Positions 56,264 to 64,000 of a stretch of DNA of 64,000 bases are shown here, in pieces. Origin of the DNA: Sepiola atlantica. Its lineage: Eukaryota; Mollusca; Cephalopoda; Sepiida; Sepiolidae. The notes beneath the pieces were generated by a model, which was not told the DNA's origin, ran no database searches, and saw nothing but the letters and a program-made list of their open reading frames with translations. The stretch spans positions 146,652,882 to 146,716,881 of the forward strand of contig OY744517.1 of assembly GCA_963556195.1 (NCBI GenBank), written 5' to 3'. Made by a program: the position numbers and the translations under genes. Position 1 is the first letter of the stretch; each line of letters begins with the position of its first letter.

Positions 56264-56317
56264 TTCATAACGCGTTTCGAGCATTTATCGTTTATCCATT
56301 ATGCTCTCTTCAGATGC
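56264..56317 (-). ncRNA. Hammerhead-ribozyme-like motif, best match
   Basis: Minus strand: CTGAAGA (56313-56307), a perfect 6-bp stem GAGCAT/ATGCTC set directly against it, then GAAAC (56278-56274) and GCGTTATG. That fits the hammerhead core CUGANGA - stem II - GAAA, a minimal stem III (AC/GU), H17 = U, and a 3-bp stem I. Stems I and III are very short, as reported for hammerheads in retroelements. Self-cleavage is untested and the match could be chance plus shared repeat ancestry. Confidence 0.4.
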
Positions 56318-56438
56318 ATATTCCATTTGATGAAAGTGTTTCATTTGAGAAAACATTTCATTTTTCTTTCATTTAAAAGTGTCTGTTCCATTTGACAGAA
56401 AAAATGTTATCTTGTTGAGATAAAAATATATTCCGTTT

Positions 56439-56439
<1 letters not shown>

Positions 56440-56474
<35 letters not shown>
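56440..56474. repeat. (AT)n microsatellite
   Basis: AT run next to a repeat carrying a second GAAACGTTG motif. Confidence 0.95.
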
Positions 56475-56476
<2 letters not shown>

Positions 56477-56514
56477 GGAAATTGAAAAAGGAAAACCAAA
56501 GAATATTATTTATG

Positions 56515-56600
56515 TATTCATCAACGTTTCGTCTTTATTATAAGACTTCCTCAGGATGATTATTTTGAAGAAAACATCACAACAAGTACAGAATGTTTTG
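56515..56600 (-). repeat. Repeat with CTGAGGA...GAAACGTTG motif
   Basis: Minus strand: CTGAGGA (56554-56548), one extra A, a perfect GTCTT/AAGAC stem, then GAAACGTTGATG (56530 on). Related in plan to 12540 and 56264. Confidence 0.5.
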
Positions 56601-56725
56601 GCCACTGGCTCAGAAAAACTATATATATATAATTATTTCATGTATCCACATAAAATGTTATAATATTTTATGTACCGATTTTCAGTATTTACTTCAACAG
56701 TGAGTAGAGCTAGGTAGTACGTTAT

Positions 56726-56948
56726 TGTTGTGGGCCCGTTTAGGGGTATCAACAATGAAATAAAAGAACAACAGGTTTAGAGATAATAATAATGAATTGT
56801 ATTGAACAGAGAAATTATACACAAGTCAGTGTTGGCGGTGCTAGTGCCTAAATGTGCCTCCAAATGTTCTCCCGGCAAAACCGGTATTTATGGTAGCCGG
56901 TTGCTACCATTTAGTTATTATTAAAGGGTAGGTAGGTCACCCACAACA
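56726..56948 (-). repeat. 3' LTR of Gypsy derivative
   Basis: 223 bp, ends TGTTGT and ACAACA on the plus strand. The polypurine tract abuts it at 56949-56958. Confidence 0.95.
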
Positions 56949-56963
56949 CCCCCCTTCCGAAAC

Positions 56964-57971
56964 TCATTCCCCCGGAATCTCAAGGTATATCTTTTTCCTA
57001 GGATTCACCTCGAAAGTCCCGGTTAATTTACGTTTTCTTGATGAACGTCTCTGTTCCGGAGGCGTTTTTGGTGTTGGCAGCTCAAATGCGTCGTATAGAT
57101 CTTCCATGATGGTCTCACTCTGATCCGATGGGCCTTCCCCTGGGTCGTCCGACATGCGACGACGCATTTGGTTAATGTGTTTTTTACAGGTGCCTCTAAG
57201 ACCCTCTACAATGTACACCATCCGCCCTAATCTTTTTTGTACCTTTCGCACTTCCCACACGGTTTTGTTTCCATGATGTTCCTGGAAGAACACCTTCTCT
57301 CCATCCTCGTAACTCTTCTTTGGTGCCGTAATGTTGCTCGGTTTCACCTGTTTTGGTAAAAGTTTGTCAAATACCGACTTTATTTTTCTTCCAAACATTA
57401 CTTCCGCCGGTGGTACTTGGGCTGGTGTGTTCTCGTTGGGTGTAATTCTATACACTTGAAGGAACTGCTGGAGTGCCTTTTCTCTCGGCATGCCCGTCGA
57501 TTTTTTCAACGCTCTCTTCAAGGTATCAACAAATTTTTCTGCCTGTCTGTTTGACCTCGGATGGTAAGTCGGAGTGGTGATATGTTTAATTTTAAAGTCT
57601 TCACAAAATTCTTTGAACTCTCGTGAAGTAAATTGTGTACCGTTGTCCGATACAACAATGTCTACCACTCCGAATCGGGCAAACAGTTCATGCAACGCGC
57701 ATATTGTGACATCCGTTGTTGGGTTTTTACATCTAACAACTTCTGGCCATTTTGAGTAGCTGTCGACTATAATTAAATAGTAGAAGCCTTCCAATGGCCC
57801 CGCAAAATCTATGTGAATCCGGGACCATGGTTGCTCTGCCTTTGGCCATGGACAGTACTGAATAGGTGGTGCTTTCGCTGCCGACGCGCAGTCCGCACTG
57901 GCCTTCACCTTCGTCTCTATGTCCCTGTCCATGTTTTTCCAATACACATAAGATCTCATTAGGCTCTTCAT
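56964..57971 (-). CDS. Gypsy integrase, catalytic core and C-terminus
   Basis: Integrase inserts the element's DNA copy into the genome. The 335-codon frame has all three core acids: Asp in RIHIDFAGPLEG, Asp in VVSDNGTQFTS and Glu in SNRQAEKFVDTLKRAL. It ends in a basic C-terminal tail (RRMSDDP, RRSSRKRKLTG). The HHCC zinc module at the start is damaged: KASADCA has Ser where the third ligand Cys is expected. The start Met lies inside the zinc module because a frameshift splits it from 57994-58404. The core looks intact, but the protein would lack a normal N-terminus. Confidence 0.9.
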   Translation of the reverse strand: MKSLMRSYVYWKNMDRDIETKVKASADCASAAKAPPIQYCPWPKAEQPWSRIHIDFAGPLEGFYYLIIVDSYSKWPEVVRCKNPTTDVTICALHELFARFGVVDIVVSDNGTQFTSREFKEFCEDFKIKHITTPTYHPRSNRQAEKFVDTLKRALKKSTGMPREKALQQFLQVYRITPNENTPAQVPPAEVMFGRKIKSVFDKLLPKQVKPSNITAPKKSYEDGEKVFFQEHHGNKTVWEVRKVQKRLGRMVYIVEGLRGTCKKHINQMRRRMSDDPGEGPSDQSETIMEDLYDAFELPTPKTPPEQRRSSRKRKLTGTFEVNPRKKIYLEIPGE

Positions 57972-57993
57972 GCGTGTCGCTCCGGGATGTCCC

Positions 57994-58480
57994 TTATGGA
58001 AATCTTTCAGGATTTTTTTTTTTTAGCGTAGCTGGGATTACTACTCGCTCCCGGTATAATAATGTGTCGCAACAGACTGAAAAAGCTTCTGCTGTTTGCT
58101 CATCGTCTGTTTGTAATTTATTTTTAATTTCGATAATAAAATTATCTTCTCTTGCCTCTTTTTGTATATCGCCAAGTGTGACTGGCAGCTCTTTTATTGT
58201 GTTACACAGTACTTTATTATAGTCATATTCAGACCGAAGGGATGCTATAACTGTATCCTCGAGCGGTTCCGTGTACTTTGGGATTAGCCGCGATAAACCA
58301 TCTGCGTGTCCTAGTCTTTTTGACGGTAAAAATTCTATCTCAAAGTCATAATTTAACAGAATTATACCCCATCTCTGTAGGCGGTTTGCTGTGTAGGTTG
58401 GCAAGCCTTTTTTTGATCCAAAGATGGTGATAAGTGGCTTATGGTCTGTTTGTAGGATAAAATGACGGCCGTTTAGATAC
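57994..58480 (-). pseudogene. Gypsy RNase H end, tether and integrase start
   Basis: From the deletion junction near 58480: YLNGRHFILQTDHKPL, RLQRWGIILLNYDFEI, PSKRLGHADGLSRL (RNase H end), LIPKYTEPLEDTVIASL and RERVVIPATL (integrase start). The frame is lost in a run of A residues (T run at 58012-58023 on the plus strand); a one-base change there would rejoin the integrase frame. It is similar but not identical to the 13056-13343 protein. Confidence 0.85.
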
Positions 58481-58554
58481 CTGTTTTATCACTCCCAGGT
58501 TGCAAGGTCCAAGGTGTTTCCAACGAAGTCCTTTATGAATCACTCGTCGCCAGT

Positions 58555-58777
58555 TGTTGTGGACCCGTTTAGGGGTACCAACAATGAAATAAAAGAACAA
58601 CAGGTTTAGAGATAATAATAATGAATTGTATTGAACAGAGAAATTATACACAAGTCAGTGTTGGCAGTGCTAGTGCCTAAATGTGCCTCCCAAAGTTCTC
58701 CCGGCTAAACCGGTATTTATGGTAGCCGGTTGCCACCATTTAGTTATTATTAAAGGGTAGGTAGGTCACCCACAACA
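58555..58777 (-). repeat. 5' LTR of Gypsy derivative
   Basis: 223 bp, same ends as the other LTR. The primer-binding-like sequence begins two bases inside. Confidence 0.95.
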
Positions 58778-59035
58778 GTTATGAAAATATATTTATGGCA
58801 ATTGAGCTACACAGAGGCTTTTGCGTTTCATCCCTGTAGGGAATCGTCAGGCTAAAATGCATGGAGTTTGTGTTGCCGGGTGTTTTTATATATATATATA
58901 AACATTACATGTATATATAAAAACACCCGGCAACACAAACTTCATGCAATTTAGCCTGACGATTCTCTACGGGGATGAAACGCGGAAGCCTCTGTGTAGT
59001 TTAATTGCCATAAATATATTTTCATAACTTACTAT
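58778..59035. mobile_element. Foldback element interrupted by the Gypsy insertion
   Basis: GTTATGAAAATATATTTATG, GAGCTACACAGAGGC, GCGTTTCATCCCTG, AGCCTGACG-type and AACACCCGGC words occur on both arms around a central AT/ACATGT loop near 58910. The left arm reaches across the Gypsy element: TAGTACGTTATG before it matches TAGTAAGTTATG in the right arm. Both arms hold CTGACGA-stem-GAAACG motifs. Confidence 0.8.
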
Positions 59036-59454
59036 ATAGATAGATAGATACACAGTCATTTTTGACACAGACAGTCCATGACCTTTTAGCATTATGTGAT
59101 GAGTCTCAAACTACTTTTGTGCAACTACGATCGATAGTTAGACTCTCTATACGTGGCGAAGAGTCACACCCTTCACGAGGTAACCCCGTTAATGTGCATG
59201 GACATACACAGAACACGGTGGATCTAGTGGAGTCTTACCTCGATTTAAAAAAATCTCTCTATTCTTTACAGCTAGTTGTAGTTCTCTTGTGGTGATCCTT
59301 GACAAACAGATGCGTCGGCAGAGAGAACGCAGTAGCTTCGGGGATGATCATCCTGCATAACAACCGAAAGGTGCATCGCTCCAGTTAACAGAGAACCATA
59401 ATACAAATCAGATTCACTTTACATATATTACAGCAGATACCCCCCACCCCCAGT
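59036..59454. other. Unassigned stretch
   Basis: A short GATA run at 59037-59050. The frame 59062-59295 has no recognised domain, though its DLLALCDES opening recalls nothing specific. Confidence 0.35.
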
Positions 59455-59550
59455 AAACTCTGTCCACCACCATCACCACCATCATCATCATTATTATCAT
59501 CATTGGTTTAATATTTGTTTTACATGCTGGCATGTGTTAGAAGGCTTTTA
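59455..59550 (+). repeat. Octopus-type CATCAT repeat scrap
   Basis: CACCATCACCACCATCATCA then TTGGTTTAATATTTGTTTTA and CATGCTGGCATG resemble a dispersed repeat I associate with octopus genomes. Confidence 0.45.
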
Positions 59551-59799
59551 GAAATTAACTTCCTGTTGTGATGGGATACCGGACTCCCCTCAGTCACTAA
59601 ATAAGTGAACTAGTCTGGACAATAAATACGACTACAAACAGTAGTGTGGGAGATTTGATTGCATTCTGTTAAATCCTATTGGATTATCTGTAATTACTAT
59701 TGTTTGTACAAGATATATACGTTGGAATAAACCGTACTATTTTAAGACCTTTACACTCTGAGTTATTTTGTTATTTATAACTACTTACCAAGTTGTATC

Positions 59800-59998
59800 A
59801 CTTCCAAATTAACCTATCTTTGCCCAGGTGTTTATTTATCCCTCTTTCCATCAAATCGATCTGTATCACTTCCTCCCATGTTTTCCTTGGCTTTCCTCTG
59901 CCAACTGACCCTGCTACCTCAACTGTTGTACATCTACTATTCCAATCACTCTCATCCGTTCCTTCAATGTGACCAAACCAACAAAGTCTCCTGTTCTA
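59800..59998 (-). pseudogene. LINE C-terminal relic
   Basis: Minus strand reads RRLCWFGHIEGTDESDWNSR, EVAGSVGRGKPRKTWEEVIQ and GINKHLGKDRLIWK without a stop. This is the usual C-terminal tail of a LINE reverse transcriptase protein (WFGHV, GRGRPRKTWEE). Nothing upstream of it is preserved. It differs from the LINE at 29461-33240, whose tail reads LCWLGHALRRRP. Confidence 0.75.
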
Positions 59999-60451
59999 CA
60001 AAATCTCCCTATACTGTCCAGATTTAGAGAGATGTGTGCGGAACAGTTGGAAAATCTTATCTACACTTAACTTTGAAAGCATATTACTGTAGTTTAAAGA
60101 GAAGATTCGTGGAGGACGAAGGTGTTTTATATTTGTATAGTTGTGATGAAGATAGGCTACGAAGACAACAGAAGGAAATACAAGAAAATTTTGATTCAGT
60201 TTTAGCATGGAAGAGATAAGTCGAAACTGCTTTCGTGTATTTGTCGTGATCCTTGCCTTCATTTTTTTTTTCTCTTTCTATTTTTAGCCACAATTATTTC
60301 ACATAATATGTAACATGTGTACCTTCTCTTGCGTTAGCCCAACTGTAGAGAAGCTTTCCCCACCCCTACCTTGTCATATTTTCTAAATATAATTTTCTTT
60401 CGCCATTTAATATCTAGGTGCTATACAACTTAAATTCTGTTATCTATTACA
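59999..60451. other. Unassigned stretch
   Basis: No recognised gene or repeat. Overlapping short frames on both strands show no domain. Confidence 0.4.
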
Positions 60452-60835
60452 TTAGATCGTTACAAAAATAATGGATGATTTCAGAAATCTTTTCACCTTT
60501 CCAATACTCTGTAACTGGCGTGAAACTGTTGCAGTGCTGACAGTAAGTGTCTGAGACATTTCTTTGACACTTTGACGTGGATTTTTCTCAACAAGTGCTT
60601 GCAATTGTTCATTGCAAAGATTACACGGCCATCCTCTACCTTCTTCATCTTCAAGGTTCTCATCTCTACTACGGAATTTCTGGAAGCACTTTCGTACTGT
60701 CCGATCACTTGTGGAGCCATCTCCCCATGCTCTATTGATATTGGTAGAAGTTTTGGAGGCATTGTGCCCAAGTTTGAACTCATGCAACATAAGAAGGCGA
60801 AGGTTACGTTTTGGCATGTTCATCATTGAGGGTCG
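60452..60835 (-). CDS. Truncated mariner transposase: DNA-binding domain only
   Basis: Minus strand. From MNMPKRNLRLLMLHEFKLG through INRAWGDGSTSDRTVRKCF and KFRSRDENLEDEEGRGWP to VEKNPRQSVKEMSQ and TVSTATVSRQLQSIGKVK, this is the paired helix-turn-helix DNA-binding half of a mariner transposase, of the type found in SETMAR proteins. I prefer the Met at about 60835 to the one at 60847. The catalytic domain is absent: the frame ends in residues translated from the terminal repeat. The remaining part has no stop, so a DNA-binding-only protein could be made. Whether it is expressed is unknown. Confidence 0.75.
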   Translation of the reverse strand, partial: RPSMMNMPKRNLRLLMLHEFKLGHNASKTSTNINRAWGDGSTSDRTVRKCFQKFRSRDENLEDEEGRGWPCNLCNEQLQALVEKNPRQSVKEMSQTLTVSTATVSRQLQSIGKVKRFLKSSIIFVTI

Positions 60836-60985
60836 TCTATGCTTCAAAAATACTTTCTATCTGAAAAAAAGTTACAAATTACATTAATTATTATATATGT
60901 CAAAATTTACCAGGAATAAATTTTGTATTAAATGACTTTTTAAATTCCAGCGCTTCAGGCAGCCATTATTTTTGTAACGACCTAA
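60452..60985 (-). mobile_element. mariner deletion derivative (534 bp)
   Basis: Ends TTAGATCGTTACAAAAATAA (left) and the complement of an almost identical TTAGGTCGTTAC sequence (right) form terminal inverted repeats. TA follows on the right; on the left it has become CA. It keeps the first part of a transposase gene and then runs directly into the opposite end. Confidence 0.85.
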
Positions 60986-61555
60986 TACTGTTCTTACGTA
61001 TGTACACCCATAACTTACTCAGCTAGGACATCTACAGAGTTCAAATTTGGTCCACAGATAGACCACTCGATAAGATGAACAACATGATGTTGGTGGGGAC
61101 CGTTGTGTTAGTAAACACAGAACGAAACCATGATACATGCGTTAATTAAAGAAATCCAGGTAGCAAATGCCAGTTTTCACTGAATGATAATCTTGTAAGG
61201 GAAGTAACTCTGCTTAGACTTGGTAGATACTACACAGAAAGTGAGATAGATAAATGTATGCTTACTTAACAGGAACATCGGCTGTTATCAGGCTACTGTC
61301 TGAGAAGAGCATGTAGTGTACTCGCCCCAGTTCTACCCAAGTTTCTCAGACCAACTTCAGAGAATTCAAACTTCGTACAGCAATCATAACATAAGAAATA
61401 AACAAAATAATGCAGTGACATCATTTCATCATTTCAAAACTTAAAGTAAACAACAAAGAAAATATTTTACAGATTTTAATTTTTAATTTATATTTTGCTG
61501 ATGTTAGTTTTAATATAATACATGTGAAATATATTTATTTAAATAAATATATAAT

Positions 61556-61557
<2 letters not shown>
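60986..61557. other. Unassigned stretch
   Basis: No gene or named repeat. The first ~400 bp are less AT-rich. Confidence 0.4.

Positions 61558-61645
<88 letters not shown>
61558..61645. repeat. (AT)n microsatellite
   Basis: About 88 nt of uninterrupted TA repeat. Confidence 0.95.
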
Positions 61646-61648
<3 letters not shown>

Positions 61649-62299
61649 CAATGTTTGTGTGTTATAGACATTGATATGTTAACGGTTAGAACATTTAAAT
61701 AAGTTTCAATAATGGTTAAGTTTTTCAACAAATCTAAAGACACCATTGGAAATTTGCTTCAATTCCATCTGGGGTCACTAAGAGCAATTATCCGTTAGGT
61801 CCATAAAATAACCGAAACCTAAAGAAACAAAATCAATTTTTTTTAATAGAATTTCTTTGTTTCATAAAACAAAAATAAAATTAAACAAAGAAAATATTGA
61901 AGAATGTATTTAAAAAAAGTTTAAACATTGCAATAATTATTTTTATTGGTATTTTTAAGATTTAAAATAATTTTTTAAATTTTGAATTCGTTTGTATATA
62001 AGCAACACTAACAGTTTTTTATTACTTGACTTCATATTACAAATTTGAGATATTACAGATGTTTTTTTAAGCAGTAGTTTTTTTTAAGAACACCACTGTG
62101 CAGACAGTTTTTTTTTATTACTTGATATCATATTAAAAATGTTATTTTTAACTTTTCTTTCAAGGCAAAAATTGTAAACATAACTATATTTTAAATTATT
62201 TTTTCCTAAAAAACCTTCTCCATATGGACAAGGCCGGGTCAATACCGCTAGTAAATTAATAAAATTGCAAAAATCTATCCTGAATTATTGGAGAGATTA
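61646..62299. other. AT-rich non-coding stretch
   Basis: No gene or named repeat. Confidence 0.4.
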
Positions 62300-62307
62300 G
62301 AATTGTT

Positions 62308-63251
62308 GGTGCTTATCCAGAATTACCGAGACATGGGGGAAAAAAAGACAAACTGAGAAATATCTGCATGATTTACATACTCGTGACAGAATGAATAAAT
62401 CGTATACCAAAAATCATGTAAATTAATCAAGTAGTTTTTATTTTATAAAAAGAAATCAAATTTTATCGATAAAGGAATAAGGTTGAAATATCCATGCCGG
62501 GTATATGTTACGACGCTCAGCAGAGGCGCGAACGGGGTCCAAAAAAAGAACGAGAAAGAGTTTAAAAACATAAATTTGCAACAAGTAAAGTTGACTTATG
62601 TCTAGAATAGACATTTTTCTACTTACCTATGTAATTTGTTTGTATTTTTACGTAGTATAAATGGCTTTTTATTAGATGTTAAAAAAAAAATTCTTGTTTT
62701 TTAAAACATCTACTTTTTCAAATTTAAATGGCGGCGAGTGGCTCTATATTATTACGTAGAGCGGCCATTTGTAATTCTTCGAAAAACCTCTGTCGAACAT
62801 AAATTTCTAATAAATAGCACGGGTTTAAAATACAAACAAATAGCACATGCACATTTGAAACTAACTTTCACAGCTTACAGTTACTTTTATTTGTTGTAAA
62901 TTTTTTTTTTAGCGTTTTTACTCTGCTGAGTCTCGTAAAAGATGCCCTCCATGCCATATTGGTCATATTCAAGGAAGATAATCCAAACTTTTTCAAACAA
63001 AGGAAATAAAGTCTGGAATTTTATGTGTTATCTCCCTTAGCTCTCTTGAATATGATCAATAATGCAGCCGAGATATCAACATTACGCGTTTATCGATAAA
63101 ATTTAGTTTTCTTTTATAAAATAATAAATACTTGATTACTTTACGTGATTTTTGGTATACGATATATTCATTCTGTCACGGGTCATACAGATATTTCTCA
63201 GTTTGTCTTATTTTTTTTCCCCCGATGTCTCGGTAATTCTGGATAAGCACT
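62308..63251. mobile_element. TIR/foldback DNA element (944 bp) with ~200-bp arms
   Basis: Ends GGTGCTTATCCAGAATTACC and the complement of an AGTGCTTATCCAGAATTACC sequence extend inward about 200 bp with scattered differences (GAGACAT, AGACAAACTGAGAAATATCT, GTGACAGAATGAATA, TCGTATACCAAAAATCA, TTTTATCGATAAA). An exact 8-bp direct repeat GAATTGTT lies at 62300-62307 and 63252-63259. A second inverted pair (GGTCATATTCAAG / CTTGAATATGATC) lies inside. No transposase is encoded. Superfamily open; 8-bp duplications fit hAT or P. Confidence 0.85.
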
Positions 63252-63259
63252 GAATTGTT

Positions 63260-63509
63260 TATAGTTTTTCAGCTAAACTTTTAAATTTTTACAATTAGAT
63301 AATTTGGTATTCATCATTTGTGTTATGTTCTATATGATGCACGGATAAGCCTGCTTGATTATATATTTTTTTTACTTCGGCTGATCATCATTAGCTTCCA
63401 ACTTATTGTCCCAAAAGAAGCAAGAAAAATGAAGTATTTTTATTGGTTATCTTGAACACAGCTTTCTCATTGATGTTGTTGTTTTTGATCGACTGTGAGC
63501 AAATAGCAC
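63260..63509. other. Unassigned stretch
   Basis: Short region before the LINE relic. Possibly 5' flank or unrecognised LINE sequence. Confidence 0.3.
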
Positions 63510-64000
63510 CCTGCCTGAGAGTTCATCATTCAAACTTCTCGGCCTAGCTTTCACAGATAACATGAATTGGAATAAATACATTGAAAACATTGCCAGGGCT
63601 GCTGCAAAGAAGGTGGGCTTCTCTCTACTGTGCCAGTAAACTTCTCACGCCTGACATTATCCTATATCTTTACAAAGCCACCATCCGCCCATGCATGGAG
63701 TATTGTTGCCGAATCTGGGCTGGTGCATCGTACGCTAGTCTCTCCCTCTTGGACAAGGTCCAAAAAAGAGTTGCCAACTTGACAGGTACTTCACTATTCA
63801 CCAAGCTCCAGCCCCTGTCCCATCGCCGCAGTGTTGCTTTCTTGTGCCTGTTTTACAAGTACTTCAATGGATTGTGCTCTGATGCGCTTGCTGCTCTGGT
63901 ACCCCCACAACGTAAATTCACTAGACCAACCCGACAATCTGCCAAATCCCATCCATACACTGTGGAGGTCCCCAGATGCCGAAGAGCTTTCTACTCCAAA
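63510..64000 (+). pseudogene. LINE reverse transcriptase C-terminal region, continues past the window
   Basis: SSSFKLLGLAFTDNMNWNKY then ARAAAKKVGFSLLCQ, a one-base frameshift near 63635, then LTPDIILYLYKATIRPCMEY, CCRIWAGASYASLSLLDKVQ, KRVANLTGTS, LQPLSHRRSVAFLCLFYKY, NGLCSDALAALVP and VEVPRCRRAFYSK. This is the C-terminal part of a CR1/Jockey-like LINE, where RPxLEYxxxxWAG and LDKLQKR are usual. It is distinct from the LINE at 29461-33240. The window ends inside it. Confidence 0.85.

Larger units (their letters stand above)
56726..58777 (-). mobile_element. Ty3/Gypsy deletion derivative with both LTRs
   Basis: 223-bp LTRs at 56726-56948 and 58555-58777 (TGTTGT...ACAACA, about eight differences by eye) are flanked by the 5-bp target duplication GTTAT (56721-56725, 58778-58782). 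The primer-binding-like site TGGCGACGAGTGATT lies just inside the right LTR and a polypurine tract GGAAGGGGGG just inside the left one, so it is on the minus strand. Only ~1.6 kb remains inside: a short leader joined near 58480 to the end of RNase H, then integrase. Gag, protease and RT are deleted. Confidence 0.95.

Overview
This window is a repeat-saturated piece of an AT-rich animal genome. Split genes, a GT-AG intron, LINEs, mariner elements, a Penelope-like fragment, Ty3/Gypsy elements and long AT, GATA and TTA microsatellites all say metazoan. Several dispersed motifs look like those I know from cephalopod, especially octopus, genomes: the GATGAAACGCGGAAGCCTCTG type, and a CATCAT run followed by CATGCTGGCATG. 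That placement is recognition from memory, not proof.

I can support one host protein-coding gene with confidence. It is a Speedy/RINGO-family CDK activator at 36362-38083 (+), apparently on one exon, starting about 60 bp after a TCTA microsatellite. A second protein region at 42304-43790 (-) has a clear GT-AG intron. It belongs to an unnamed, transposase-like protein family and carries stop codons.

Nearly everything else recognisable is mobile DNA.
0-12 kb: foldback and TIR elements, including a 759-bp element with 8-bp target duplications at 2648-3406; two tandem SINEs with a U2-snRNA-like head at 7382-8099; a Penelope-like GIY-YIG relic.
12-17 kb: a decayed Ty3/Gypsy element on the minus strand.
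18-28 kb: a LINE relic, minisatellites, small foldback repeats and a 50-bp perfect palindrome.
29-33 kb: a Gypsy scrap followed by a LINE on the minus strand, interrupted by an insertion of about 0.8 kb.
34-46 kb: the Speedy gene among many U2-headed SINE copies.
46-49 kb: two tandem-repeat arrays.
52-55 kb: a near full-length dead mariner, then an inverted repeat of about 1.4 kb.
56-60 kb: a Gypsy deletion derivative with intact LTRs and target duplication, nested in an older foldback element; a LINE relic; a mariner deletion derivative.
62-64 kb: a 944-bp TIR element and a second LINE that runs off the end.

Two signals seem most worth pursuing. One is a SINE family whose 5' end matches the start of U2 snRNA (stem-loop I plus the branch-point-recognition segment), in at least ten places, two with 12-bp target duplications. 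The other is a set of hammerhead-like CTGANGA-stem-GAAAC motifs recurring in several unrelated repeat families.
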